Positions 19,491-29,289 of a stretch of 64,000 nucleotides of DNA are shown here, piece after piece (within the stretch, counting starts at the first letter, position 1; each line of letters starts with the position of its first letter). The notes under the pieces are model-generated. The model did no database searches, was not told the origin of the DNA, and saw nothing but the letters and a program-made list of their open reading frames with translations. Position numbers and translations under genes: made by a program. The stretch is from contig CM020620.1 in NCBI GenBank assembly GCA_009829735.1, forward strand, positions 27,436,951 to 27,500,950, in the 5' to 3' direction. Source of the DNA: Pyropia yezoensis. Taxonomy: Eukaryota; Rhodophyta; Bangiophyceae; Bangiales; Bangiaceae.

Positions 19491-20489
19491 TTTCCCCCTT
19501 CTCAAAAGTCCAGCCGTCCCGGTGGACGTCCAATCAGCGGCGAGTCGCAGTGACCGGAGAGGAGGATGCAATTCCCGAGTTGAGATGCAAAGTACGGTGC
19601 ATCGCTGGCGTCTAGCGTGCACCAGGGTTACGCCGGGGTTGCACTCGCGTCCGGCGGGGGCCCTCCGGGAGAGGCAGTCCCTCTCCGTGGGGTGCGCTCT
19701 CTGCCCTGACACTGGGTAGAGGAGCCCCCTCCACGCGAAACAGGTGTGGGGAAAGTCGTCCCCCACCTGGTCAGGGTGCTCCACGGGTGGACTCACGTGT
19801 GGGTGAGCCCCCCTAATCTGGGTGTCGGCGTACCTCCGCCACACCCCCTGCCCCTCAACTGGAGGAGTAGGGCGTCGACGTTCTCACTCGGAACGTCGAC
19901 CTGCACCTGCCCCTTCAGTTGGGGTACGGTTGCTCTCGGGGGTCGGGTTGTGTCCCCCCCTTCAGCTCGATCCACCCCAGCTGGCTCTCTGCGGGGTTTC
20001 CTCACTCCTTCCCCCCTTTCTAGTCAGGGTTGAGGGGTGTGCGCACCCCGAGTTGGGGGTGTTGCACTCGGTCGCCGGCGGTGGGACTCGGCCGCCGGTG
20101 CGGGGTCTTCTCTCCCCTTCGTGTGTGCGGGCGGGTGTGTGCCTTCCCGCCGCTGCTCCCTCGCGTCGGCGGGTCTGTCTCTTCCCGCCGTGCGGTTGGT
20201 GTCGTTGGTTGGGGTGGTGTCTTCCCCCTTCCGCCCCTGTGTCGGGCGTCTTCGTTGTCGGTGGGGGCGTGGGTTGTGTTCCCCCCCCTTTGTCCTCGTT
20301 GGCGGGGTTGTGTCTTCCCCGCGCTGCCCCTTGTGTCGGGCTTCTTCGTTGTCGGTGGGGGGTGTGGGTCGTGTCCCCCCCCTTGCTCTACCTCACCGAG
20401 TCGGTCAAGGTTGGTTGTCGTCGGAGGGGGAGCGGGTCGTGTCCCCCCCCGTGCTCAACCTCACCGAGTCGGTCAAGGTTGGTCGCGTG

Positions 20490-22410
20490 ATGGCGGGTGA
20501 GCCGAGTCGGCCTTTGTCCCCGTCTCCGACGTCTCTGTCGGACAAGCGACGGACGGGAGAGGAGGCCCTCGGGACTGAGGAGTCTCTCAGCCGGGGGTCG
20601 GCCATGGAGACGACTCGTCCCGGGCGAGGGTCGGAGGCGGCCGCCTCAGCCGTCCCGCCCCATCACCTCCTACTGCCCCCTCGGCCGTGGTCCCACCGGG
20701 GGATGGGTCTTCCAACCCGGTGGCGGAAGGGGATGTGACTCCCATCCCCCGCCTTCCTGAGTCACGGCTGCTACTCCCGCCGCGGCCCCGTCCTCCTATG
20801 GGGCCCGAGCCTGGGCGCCTCCCAAGTCAGTCGGGGAGCTTCCCGACTGCAAGCTCAAGGATGTCTACTTGATCATCCCCGAGCCACGGCGGACCGACGT
20901 ATGGTACCGCCGGACTCGTCGGTACCCCAACCAGGTGACTCTACCTGATGGGGTGGTCTGCGACCTACCAGCGCTACTCTGCCTGGCGGACGCGCCTGAA
21001 GTCCAGGCGTTGTCAACCTCCCTCGCCTTGGGGTCGGGCGACAAGGAGATCGACGACACCACGCGGTTGTGTCTACCGAGTGGTGTGCCCTTCCCCGTCC
21101 CCTACCTGGGCGGAGAGGACGCCCACGCCCAACACGGCGTGGGTGCGAGAGGAGTTCCGACTCCGGGGCTCCTCGGGCTTCCTCATCCACGGGTCGCGGG
21201 TGGAGTTCACCCACGTACCTCTGGAGGAGCGTGAGCACCAGTACCCTTTTCTCCCAGGGTGGTGGGAGACAGTGGAGGTACCTTGTGGGTTTCCGGCTCG
21301 GATCCCCCTCCTCGTTGCCTACTTTGGCTCCGTGCTACGCTCCAGCTCGGAGGGTAACCGGGTCTTCGCCTACCTCGCCACGCACTGGGTGGTCGTGGTG
21401 ACTCGGGGCTGGTAATCCGATGTAGTCCATCGGGGTTACCTGTGGCACCTCCCACCGGCTCTGGTGGAGGGTATGGAAACCCTTGGCTTCCACTGGTTAG
21501 CCTTGGGCGCGGGGGACCTGGCTCCGTTCCTCCTTAAGGGTATGGTCACCCTGCACAATCGACTCGATTGGGCGCAGCTGGAACCCTTCCTCCGCCGCAA
21601 CAAGCGTCCAGAGCCGGGGTGGAGAGTGAGCCACCCCGAAAGTTCGTCCATGTCACCCATACTCTGGTGCAGGGACAGCTGTTCTTGCGTGAGGGGTTGG
21701 GGGACTCTTCCCTTCCCTACGCAGAGGGGGTTACTCCCTCTACGTCGCCCCCTGGCTCTGGGTGGGCGACATCATCGGCGACGACTCGTCGTGGTGCTCA
21801 TCGAGGAGCCCCTCGAAGCCGCGGGCGAGCTGTGCCGACGACTTCCCCGCGGGTCGCGAACTCCCGACCTCGGGGGGTGTGGAGCCGACTCAGGCTCCAC
21901 CCTTCCAGTTCCTCGAGCCCTTCCCCGACGTGGCGTTGGGTTCGCTACGGGTCCGAACTCCGGTACCCAATGCCGAATTGCGCGTGGCGTTGGCGAGATG
22001 CTTCCCAACTTGGGAGCCATCATGTATGACGCCACGGTGGAGGCCTCACTCGTGGCCTCCCTTGACACGTTGGCTTGGGTCACCCGGCGTGTCAGTCACT
22101 TCCTCGCGTCGGGCGACTCAGCCACGGCGCGACAGTCATTGGCAGCTGAGGTCACTCCGCCTCGCGGTTGGACACGAGTTTGTCCAACGGCTGCTGTCGA
22201 CTCAGCAGCAGCTTCCGCCGTCACGGAGGGAGTACCTCCGGACATCTATCTTACGACGGGGATGGGTCCGCGAGTCGGCGGGCCCCTCCCAGTGCTTCCA
22301 CTCCGGGGCCCTCCCGAGTGGGTTACGCCCCTCCGCTACCGGCCTACGACCCTGGGGGTTCGTGGTCGGGCGGTCCCTATAGTGGTGGGGGTGGCCATAT
22401 GGAACGCTAG
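20490..22410 (+). pseudogene. antisense ORF, second copy, broken by indels
   Basis: Same sequence as 13094-15010 but with many single-base insertions and deletions, mostly in homopolymers (for example near 20660, 20810, 21060, 21140, 21860, 22160). Several short frames replace one long one. A G-to-A change near 21414 also gives a stop. Given the error pattern this is likely an unpolished reading of the same DNA. Confidence 0.75.
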
Positions 22411-24619
22411 AGTCAGCGGTCGAACGACTTGTTCTTTCCTTGGTGAGAAGAGTGGTGGGTATTCTTCTCGTTTTGTATTGTGCCATAGTCGGCTTTGGTT
22501 AGTAGAGAATCTTTGAAGAACCATGGTATGTGTTTGTACTCATGGTTGGCTTGCCGCTCTGCTCTGACTTGGAGCAGGGACTTCATCCCCCGACGTACGA
22601 GTGCTACGTCGGCGTATAGATATGCCCCACAGTCTGGCAGTATCTACGGACCTTCTCTACTGGTAGGTCCTCTACAAACTCCCATGTGTCGGAAGTTGGT
22701 CCATACCCGAACCACCTGACTCGGAGCATGAGTCGCCCCGACTCATCATATCCGTGCCCGACAACTTGTCGAACACCGCCTCCAATGGCTTATTGGAAGA
22801 GGTCGGCAAGGATGGGACTTTCCATGCTTGCAAAGCCCTTTCCCAAGCGGGATCTCCCTCTGGGGGTTCGGGTGCGCGAGTCGCGTGATTCCCATTTATT
22901 GTCCGGATACCATCATCACTCTCGATGGTTAACCGACGTCCATCCGTTTTAAGGATGTGATATGGTCCCAGAGTCTTGAAGACCAATTTCCCTCCCTTAT
23001 TGTCGTGGGAGTTAACATAAATCCAATCTCCAACTCGGAGCGGATCGCGACGATGTCTGACTCGGACATCGAAGTACCTCTTGTAACGGGCTTGGGCCTT
23101 CTCCATAGTAGCCCGGACAAGGGGTATCATCTCCTCCAGTCTCTGGAGTAGGGAGGCTTTCGCCTGACTCGGTGTTTGAGTCGAAGTCTCACCCTCAGTC
23201 TGGGTGAGACGCTCCACAGCTACTGACGGAAGTCGTCGGGGGCAGACGAAGGCAAACGGTGCCTCTCCCGTACTACTGTGTACCTGGAGTTGTATGCTGT
23301 CACGAGTAGTGACGCATAACGAGCCCATGTGACTACATGGTCATGGACATAGTGACGCAACTGGCGCACTAGAGTCCTGTTGAATCGTTCCACCTGCCCA
23401 TTAGTCTGGGGATGGTAAGGGTGGCGAAGTTCGTCTGCACCCCTAACATCTTCATGACTCCCTGATACAGGACGGACGCAAACTGTGGTCCGTTATCCGA
23501 AAGGATAGAGTCGGGGATGCCATAACTGGCAACCCAGACGTCGAGTAACTCACTCAGAAACGTCCACGGCTGTGATATCCTTGAGTGGGGATACCCGTGT
23601 GAGCTTAGTGAAGCGATCACACATCACCAGAAGGTACTCATATCCTTCAGGTGTTCGTGGTAGTGGACCGAGTAAGTCCACTGCTATCGCTGCAAACGGC
23701 TCTGTTGCAGGAAAGAGTCTCATGGAAGAAGTCTGCCGGGACTCCATGAGTCTATTCTTTGCGCAAGTCGCGCATGCGGCTACATATCCGTACACATCAG
23801 CCACGAGTGATGGCCAATAGTACTTCTTACGTAGGGTCTGATACATCCTCGTAGACCCTGGGTGTCCACCCAACGGTGAGGAGTGCTCCCGTTGGAGGAT
23901 ACTCTTGCGTAACTCCTTGGGGACGACGACTTGCTTGTCCCCCTGGGTATATCCCTTACGGCAGAGTATGCCGTTGTCATTCAGGAAGAACCGAGTCGGT
24001 TGAGCCTGGTCGAGCTCCTTCCTGAGTCGTCGACAAAGTTTGTCGCTCTCCTGTGCCTGGACAAACTCATCCAAAGACACGGGTAATAATTTGGCCATGC
24101 CAGGCATCCTCGGGTCGAGGACAGTTCCGGAGCGAGTGGTCACTGCCACATGAGGAGTTCCTCAGGGATAGGGGAAGTGTCTTTCCCATCCGTCGGTATG
24201 CGAGACAACGCGTCCGCAACCGCATGCTTCGGGCCTGGCCGATATTCAACATCATAATCGAACTCAGCGAGGCAGAGTCGCCATCGATTGAGTCGGTTAT
24301 TCGTACAGGCTGTAGTGGTGAGTATCCACTTCAAAGCCTTGTGGTCACATCGAATGAGGAACTTCCTTCCTTCGATGTATGGCCGTAGCATGGAGACTGC
24401 CCATACCACGCCAAGACCCTCTACCTCCGTCACAGAATAGTTCTTCTGGGCGGGTGAGAGTCCCTTACTGAAATAGCCAACGGGTAAATACTCCCCCGAA
24501 GGCTGTTGTTGGAGTAAGCAACAACCGAGTTGGTCGTAACTTGCGTCCACATCAACGATGTAGTGAGCCCCCGGTCTCGGGATCGCTAACACCGGTGGGT
24601 TGCAGAGGAGCTCTCGCAA
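22152..24619 (-). pseudogene. chromovirus pol C-terminal part, second copy, broken by indels
   Basis: Frames at 24140-24619 (RNase H, residues DASYDQLGCC), 23550-24149 (integrase zinc region and first catalytic Asp), 23369-23620 (SDNGPQFASV) and 22672-23328 (GPY segment, start of chromodomain) together match the single 798-codon frame of copy 1. They are separated by 1-nt indels. Confidence 0.8.
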
Positions 24620-26526
24620 CCTATCAAACGCTTCTTGCTCCGGGGTTTGGGAGCATCCAAGCGCTTGGGCATCTTGGAACTTACCAAGTGGTTCAACGGT
24701 GCAGACACTTTGGCATAGTTCGCCACAAAGCGTCTGTATACGTTACACATACCCAGGAAGCTCCTGAGTTGTGTCTGCGTCTGGGGGAACTTCGCCCGAC
24801 GGATGGCCATGAGGTTCTTCTCATTGACCAGAATGCGACCTGGCCGGACTATATGGCCGAGGTACTCCACCTCATTACTAAAGAGGTGACACTTCGTAGG
24901 TTTGAGTGTTACTCCTGCTTCACCCAACAGGGTAAACACTCTGTCCAAGTGGGACAAGTGTTCTTCGGCAGTCCCGGAGAACACAATGATATCGTCCAGA
25001 TACACCAGGGCGATCTGCCACTTGACTCCGGCAAGTATCAAGTCGATAGCACGCTGGAAAGTCGCAGGTGCATTGCAAAGCCCAAAAGGGAGCCGTGTAC
25101 ACTGATAAACTCCACAGTGACACGTGAAGGTGGTCAAGTGTCTGTCCTCCTTGCGGATGGGTATCTGCCAGTACCCCGCGTTGCAGTCCAACGTGGAAAA
25201 GTACTGTGCCTCACCGAGTGAGTCAAGGCAATCGTCCATACGGGGTAAGGGGTAACTATCCCTTACCGTCCGCTCGTTTAGCTTACGATAATCGATGCAG
25301 AACCGCATCGTGCCGTCTGACTTGGGCACCAAGACTATGGGACTGGCCCACTCACTTGAGCAAGGCTCAATGACACCCATGTCTTGCATCCGTTGGACCT
25401 GCTCTCGGGTGAGTTCCCGTGAGTCTGGTCCCATACGGTAGGGACTCAGGCGAACTGGCCTAGCCCCTGGCTTCAACACGATTCTGTGTTCGGTGGCCTT
25501 GATGAGCCCAAGGTCACCATTCCACAACTTGTGATGCTTCTGGATTAACTCATCCAGTCGTCCATGTAAACACTCCGGGATGTTCTCCCGATGTACCGTC
25601 GGCGACTTAGCCGTCGATGAACTCGATTGGTCGGCAGAGCCTGCCATTCCAATATCCTCCCATTGCTGTTGAGTCACAGCAACGACATTCCCCTCAAAGG
25701 TAGAGATCGACGCAATCTTCATGCCTCCGGGAAGTCGTCGAGGTTCCTCCGACGTGTTGAGGACCTCCACCCACCAGGTTTGGTCATCCCCACAAGTCAT
25801 GGGGCCCCAAGCAACTTGCACTTGGTGAGTATAATAGACTCGGTCCACGGGGGAAACAAGTCCATTCCCTCGAAACCGTGTGCGTACTCGCACAAAGGTC
25901 CTTGATCGGGGCGGGACTACCGTACCCTTACATACTCGTACATGGGTCGTAGAGCCTCCACCCTTGGGAGAGTTTTCCCTAGGTTGATGAGTCGTAGGGG
26001 AAACAGTCCTCCCTTTACGCAATATGGGGACAGTCTCTCCATTACGCATTCGGATTATCCCTTCCGGTCCACAGACGGCCGGGACATGGAGGTCCAGATA
26101 GTCAGTTCCCAGGAGTACGGGGACTGACATATTGGAGACTACTCCAAAGTTCACCTGCGTCTGGTAGAACCCAATGCAAACAGTCAATGCAATAGACCCA
26201 ACAATGGGGAGGAGTCCCCCATTGACATCAAACATACGCCACTCGGGTGAGCCGGCGGGGCTCACATCTGTCCCCTCTGGCAATAAGTCTTGCCTAATGA
26301 GAGAGGCAGCAGAGCCTGTGTCGACTATGACACGAGAGGTAAACTCATATCCATCCTGCAGCCAGAGTCGAGCTGCGACCTGGTAGTTACTCCCTACCAG
26401 CACTGACACAATCCGACTCGGGTCGTGCTTCTGAGGAGGGGCCTTGTCCCTAGGTCTCACCCCTCGAGGTCGAGTCAGGACCTTCACTCTCCCATGGGTC
26501 GGTGAGCGTGAAGCAACCCGCTTCAT
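24586..26526 (-). CDS. pol: chromovirus pol, N-terminal part (copy 2): protease and reverse transcriptase
   Basis: ATG 26526 opens a 646-residue frame starting about 40 nt after the gag stop and in a different frame, so pol needs reinitiation, frameshifting or another device. The aspartic protease has VIVDTGSAAS at residues 67-76 (catalytic Asp 69). Reverse transcriptase follows with ASPIVLVPKSDGTMRFCIDY, FSTLDCNAGYWQIPI, LPFGLCNAPATFQ and the catalytic YLDD box, then YLGHIV and FLGMCNVYRRF of the connection. The frame ends at a probable 1-nt reading error near 24600-24640. The continuation (RNase H onwards) lies in the next frame here and is intact in copy 1. Confidence 0.92.
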   Translation of the reverse strand: MKRVASRSPTHGRVKVLTRPRGVRPRDKAPPQKHDPSRIVSVLVGSNYQVAARLWLQDGYEFTSRVIVDTGSAASLIRQDLLPEGTDVSPAGSPEWRMFDVNGGLLPIVGSIALTVCIGFYQTQVNFGVVSNMSVPVLLGTDYLDLHVPAVCGPEGIIRMRNGETVPILRKGRTVSPTTHQPRENSPKGGGSTTHVRVCKGTVVPPRSRTFVRVRTRFRGNGLVSPVDRVYYTHQVQVAWGPMTCGDDQTWWVEVLNTSEEPRRLPGGMKIASISTFEGNVVAVTQQQWEDIGMAGSADQSSSSTAKSPTVHRENIPECLHGRLDELIQKHHKLWNGDLGLIKATEHRIVLKPGARPVRLSPYRMGPDSRELTREQVQRMQDMGVIEPCSSEWASPIVLVPKSDGTMRFCIDYRKLNERTVRDSYPLPRMDDCLDSLGEAQYFSTLDCNAGYWQIPIRKEDRHLTTFTCHCGVYQCTRLPFGLCNAPATFQRAIDLILAGVKWQIALVYLDDIIVFSGTAEEHLSHLDRVFTLLGEAGVTLKPTKCHLFSNEVEYLGHIVRPGRILVNEKNLMAIRRAKFPQTQTQLRSFLGMCNVYRRFVANYAKVSAPLNHLVSSKMPKRLDAPKPRSKKRLIGCESSSATHRC

Positions 26527-26564
26527 TACCGCTGGAGCCTTTGGGTCAGTCTTAGTCCCAGCGG

Positions 26565-28328
26565 CTAGGCGTTTCCCTCATCCGACTCGGATGATGGAGT
26601 ATCCTTGCCACTTGAGCTGGGGGAAGAGGTTTCCCCCTTCTCAAGCGTGGACTCATCCTCTGACTTAGGTTGAGTCATGGCCGTCACACGTGTGGTGTGT
26701 GGCCGGGTATCCGAATCAGTCCTCGGAATACCGAGCTTCCCAATACGAGCCAACAGGGCTCTCAAACGAACGTCCAGAGTGGGGCATTGGGCTGCCCAGT
26801 GTCCCGACTTGGAACACTGCCAACACGGCCGATCACTCATCGACGCCGATGGCCCCGCTTTTCCCTGTGACTTATCAGGGATGGCGGCCACCATACCTTC
26901 CGTCTCTCGAGTTGAGGACGAAGGTACTGCAGGGTACGTCCGCGTGTAGGAAGGCATCCTTGCAGTTCTGCGGAAGCGACTTGCTTCCATTCCCTTAACT
27001 TCTTTCTCTCGTTCCTTCCGCTGCTCAGACACGAGCCAGCGGTACTCATCACCCTTAGTCTGGGCGATGCGTGCCAACTCCGCCAGAGTCATGGTCGGAG
27101 TATTACGCTCTCGCACAGTCGCTCGAGCTGCTCGGTGGACACCCTCCACAAAGCGTCCCTTAATGACTCCTTGGGGATATAGGAATCCACAGAGGACGTT
27201 CAGCTGACGGAGTCGTTCAGCGAACTCCCGTTCCTCTTCACCCTTACTCTGGGTGGCGCGGTTGAACTCTTCAACCTGCACAGCCAAGGAAGCCTCGTCT
27301 GCGTGAAGACGAAGGATCCAATTAACCAACTCCAGGTAGGAGGTCACCTCACCCGGATTCCCACCATGCCGACTTGGCATGACGTTCATCACCTCGGAGC
27401 GGAGTGGCTCCTTGGTGAAGTCCTGAAGCATGAAAAACGCTTCAGCTTCAGAGACATCATTGTCATCGCAGGCTTTTGCGAACTTCCGCAAAAACTGGAA
27501 GACCTTCAGGGGTGGAGTCCCGTCCCATTCTGAACGGACCCCGAAGGATTGCGCAACGTGTTTCTTGCGCCGGCCCAGGGTACGGGCCTGGCTATTTGAG
27601 TAGGTCAACGACTTGTTGACCAACCCATATGTCTCACAGTCGAAGACATCCTTGAACAATGGATTATTCACCACGATCTTTCCTGGGACGACTCTAGTCC
27701 CAAGACGGTCCGTGTGAGTCACACGACCATGTCGAGTAAGATCTTCTTCACCCGACTTGCCACTTGCAGAGGACTCAGACTCCGAGTCCACCTCACGACG
27801 GAGAGTACGTCGAATCTCCCGTCGCTTCTGACGCCTCGAGGCCTGCTCAGGCGGAGGGGTGCTCCCCTTCAACGCCTTCCCCACCTCCTCTCGCACGACT
27901 TGTGCGATGGCAGTCATCACCGAGTTATCCACGATACCGGATGATCCAGGTGGAGCTTGACTCGAGCTCCCACCCGGTCCTTCCGGCACCAGTCGTGGCG
28001 CGGACCCACCAACCCGGGGTACAGAACTCCCTGTCCCGTCACCTCTGCCGGTCGGCGGTCCCATGCCGAAGTGAGTGTCGTCACTCCCCGAAGAGGTTGC
28101 CGGAGCCTGACGCTGGCTCGGCGCTCCCACCGGAGAAGGGCGAACTCCGCCCGTCTCTTCCTGTGACGGCCTGGGAAGGAACCTGGCCGATCGCCGTCGG
28201 GGTCCAACCTCTGGACCCACCACATCCGCACTGCCCGGCCTGGGTGGTACTCCGCCCGTCGGGGGAGGACTACGCTCCCCCTCCCCAGGTACACTCGGCG
28301 CAATGGGGGGGTCTCCCTCACCAGCCAT
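26565..28328 (-). CDS. gag: chromovirus gag (capsid and nucleocapsid)
   Basis: 587 residues from ATG 28328; the frame is open 5 codons further without ATG. The N-terminal 170 residues are Pro/Ser/Gly-rich. The middle (about 230-460) is a helical retrotransposon Gag/capsid region (FLRKFAKACDDNDVSEAEAF, EREFAERLRQL). A CCHC zinc knuckle sits near residue 520 (CWQCSKSGHWAAQC, spacing C-2-C-4-H-4-C), as expected for RNA binding. The C-terminus is acidic and Ser-rich. It forms the particle in which the element's RNA is reverse transcribed. Only one copy exists in the window, because the matching part of copy 1 would fall in the N gap. Confidence 0.92.
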   Translation of the reverse strand: MAGEGDPPIAPSVPGEGERSPPPTGGVPPRPGSADVVGPEVGPRRRSARFLPRPSQEETGGVRPSPVGAPSQRQAPATSSGSDDTHFGMGPPTGRGDGTGSSVPRVGGSAPRLVPEGPGGSSSQAPPGSSGIVDNSVMTAIAQVVREEVGKALKGSTPPPEQASRRQKRREIRRTLRREVDSESESSASGKSGEEDLTRHGRVTHTDRLGTRVVPGKIVVNNPLFKDVFDCETYGLVNKSLTYSNSQARTLGRRKKHVAQSFGVRSEWDGTPPLKVFQFLRKFAKACDDNDVSEAEAFFMLQDFTKEPLRSEVMNVMPSRHGGNPGEVTSYLELVNWILRLHADEASLAVQVEEFNRATQSKGEEEREFAERLRQLNVLCGFLYPQGVIKGRFVEGVHRAARATVRERNTPTMTLAELARIAQTKGDEYRWLVSEQRKEREKEVKGMEASRFRRTARMPSYTRTYPAVPSSSTRETEGMVAAIPDKSQGKAGPSASMSDRPCWQCSKSGHWAAQCPTLDVRLRALLARIGKLGIPRTDSDTRPHTTRVTAMTQPKSEDESTLEKGETSSPSSSGKDTPSSESDEGNA

Positions 28329-28625
28329 CTCCACAAGAGTCACGTGGAGTCAACCAAAACGACCAAACGGTGTCCAGAGTCGGGGATCGTCAGCTAGGGA
28401 GTTCCTAGAGCACGTTCCACCCCTCCACCTGCCTCAAGGAAGGCGGTGAGGTTTCCCGAAACTCCGGGTCTCCCACCAAGACTCACGGTGGCCAACCTCG
28501 TCGCCCAGCGAACGCTCGGAACGTAGGCGAGTCGATCGTGTCACCGGAAGTCTCGGTGCCGAAGGGGGAGAGGGGCCAACTTGGTCCCGTCTCCGGTCAA
28601 GGGAGGTACCAAAGTCGATATCCTC

Positions 28626-28643
28626 TCCCCCGCTGATCCACCA
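28626..28643 (-). promoter_or_regulatory. primer-binding site
   Basis: On the minus strand, TGGTGGATCAGCGGGGGA starts two bases after the 5' LTR. TGG plus following bases would pair with the 3' end of a tRNA ending in ...TCCACCA. It is not the common initiator-Met form; which tRNA is used cannot be told here. Confidence 0.7.
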
Positions 28644-28645
28644 AC

Positions 28646-29184
28646 TGTAGCAGTACTCCCAAGCACCAACCCCGAGTCAGGGAAGGAAGAGGAGTATTGC
28701 CGATATCCCAACTTGGGACACCGGAAGCAAGCACCTCCACACAGCCGAACACGGAACTTGCGTGTGGTGAGCGGGTCCACTCACCAAGGCACGAACAAGA
28801 TGTGTCGGAGCCAGACGGTGTTTTCTTGCTTGGCCAGCCAAGGTGGGCCCTCCCCGCCTTGCTGTCCCTCCTTATCAACCCTCCTCACACGCTCACGCAA
28901 CCCCTCAAAACACTCAGAAAATGAACCCTCAAACAAACCAATCATATCACTCCACATGCAAAGAACTCAAAGCGTAGAAATCCGTCTGGCTCCCGTGCAA
29001 AAATCCCAAGAAACAAATACCAGCAGCATTACCCTGCTCTAGTATGTCGGAAGTCCTAGTCGAATTTCCGTCCAGAAGTCAGAAGTTTCACCATCGTGGG
29101 TCGGGTGAATTTCGACTTCCGGTCAGGTCCACTTGACCCGAATCTTCAAAGTATTGGTACCGAATTCCGGCCCAATCTCCCACA
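28646..29184 (-). repeat. 5' LTR (right outer LTR)
   Basis: 539 bp, identical by eye to 11551-12089, with TG...CA borders. The target duplication TGCCC follows at 29185-29189. It ends about 105 bp before the hAT transposase start, so its promoter or enhancer could influence that gene. Confidence 0.93.
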
Positions 29185-29289
29185 TGCCCCCCCCACCTAC
29201 TCCCACACCCACCTATTCCCCCGCCCCCTCTCACTCCCCCTGCCCCCCACACCCACTCCCACACTCACCCCACACCCCCGCCTCCGTCG

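Larger units (their letters stand above)
11551..29184 (-). mobile_element. Ty3/gypsy chromovirus LTR retrotransposon (shown with an internal duplication)
   Basis: Transcribed on the minus strand: 5' LTR at right (28646-29184), primer-binding site, gag, pol (protease, RT, RNase H, integrase, chromodomain), polypurine tract, 3' LTR at left (11551-12089). The outer LTRs are each 539 bp and look identical by eye, so the insertion is very young. The outer flanks carry TGCCC on both sides, showing one insertion event. The internal part from about 11732 to 18631 reappears as 19132 to about 26030 after an N gap. The copies differ mainly by 1-2 nt indels in homopolymers, concentrated towards the gap in each. 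I infer two unmerged overlapping contigs; the true element would be about 10.2 kb. A genuine three-LTR tandem is the alternative. Confidence 0.9.

Noticed and set aside
12090-29184. Reading the N-gap structure as a solo LTR plus two independent retrotransposon insertions
   Set aside because: Only the outermost flanks carry the TGCCC duplication, and the middle LTR is followed by the same internal sequence without host DNA.
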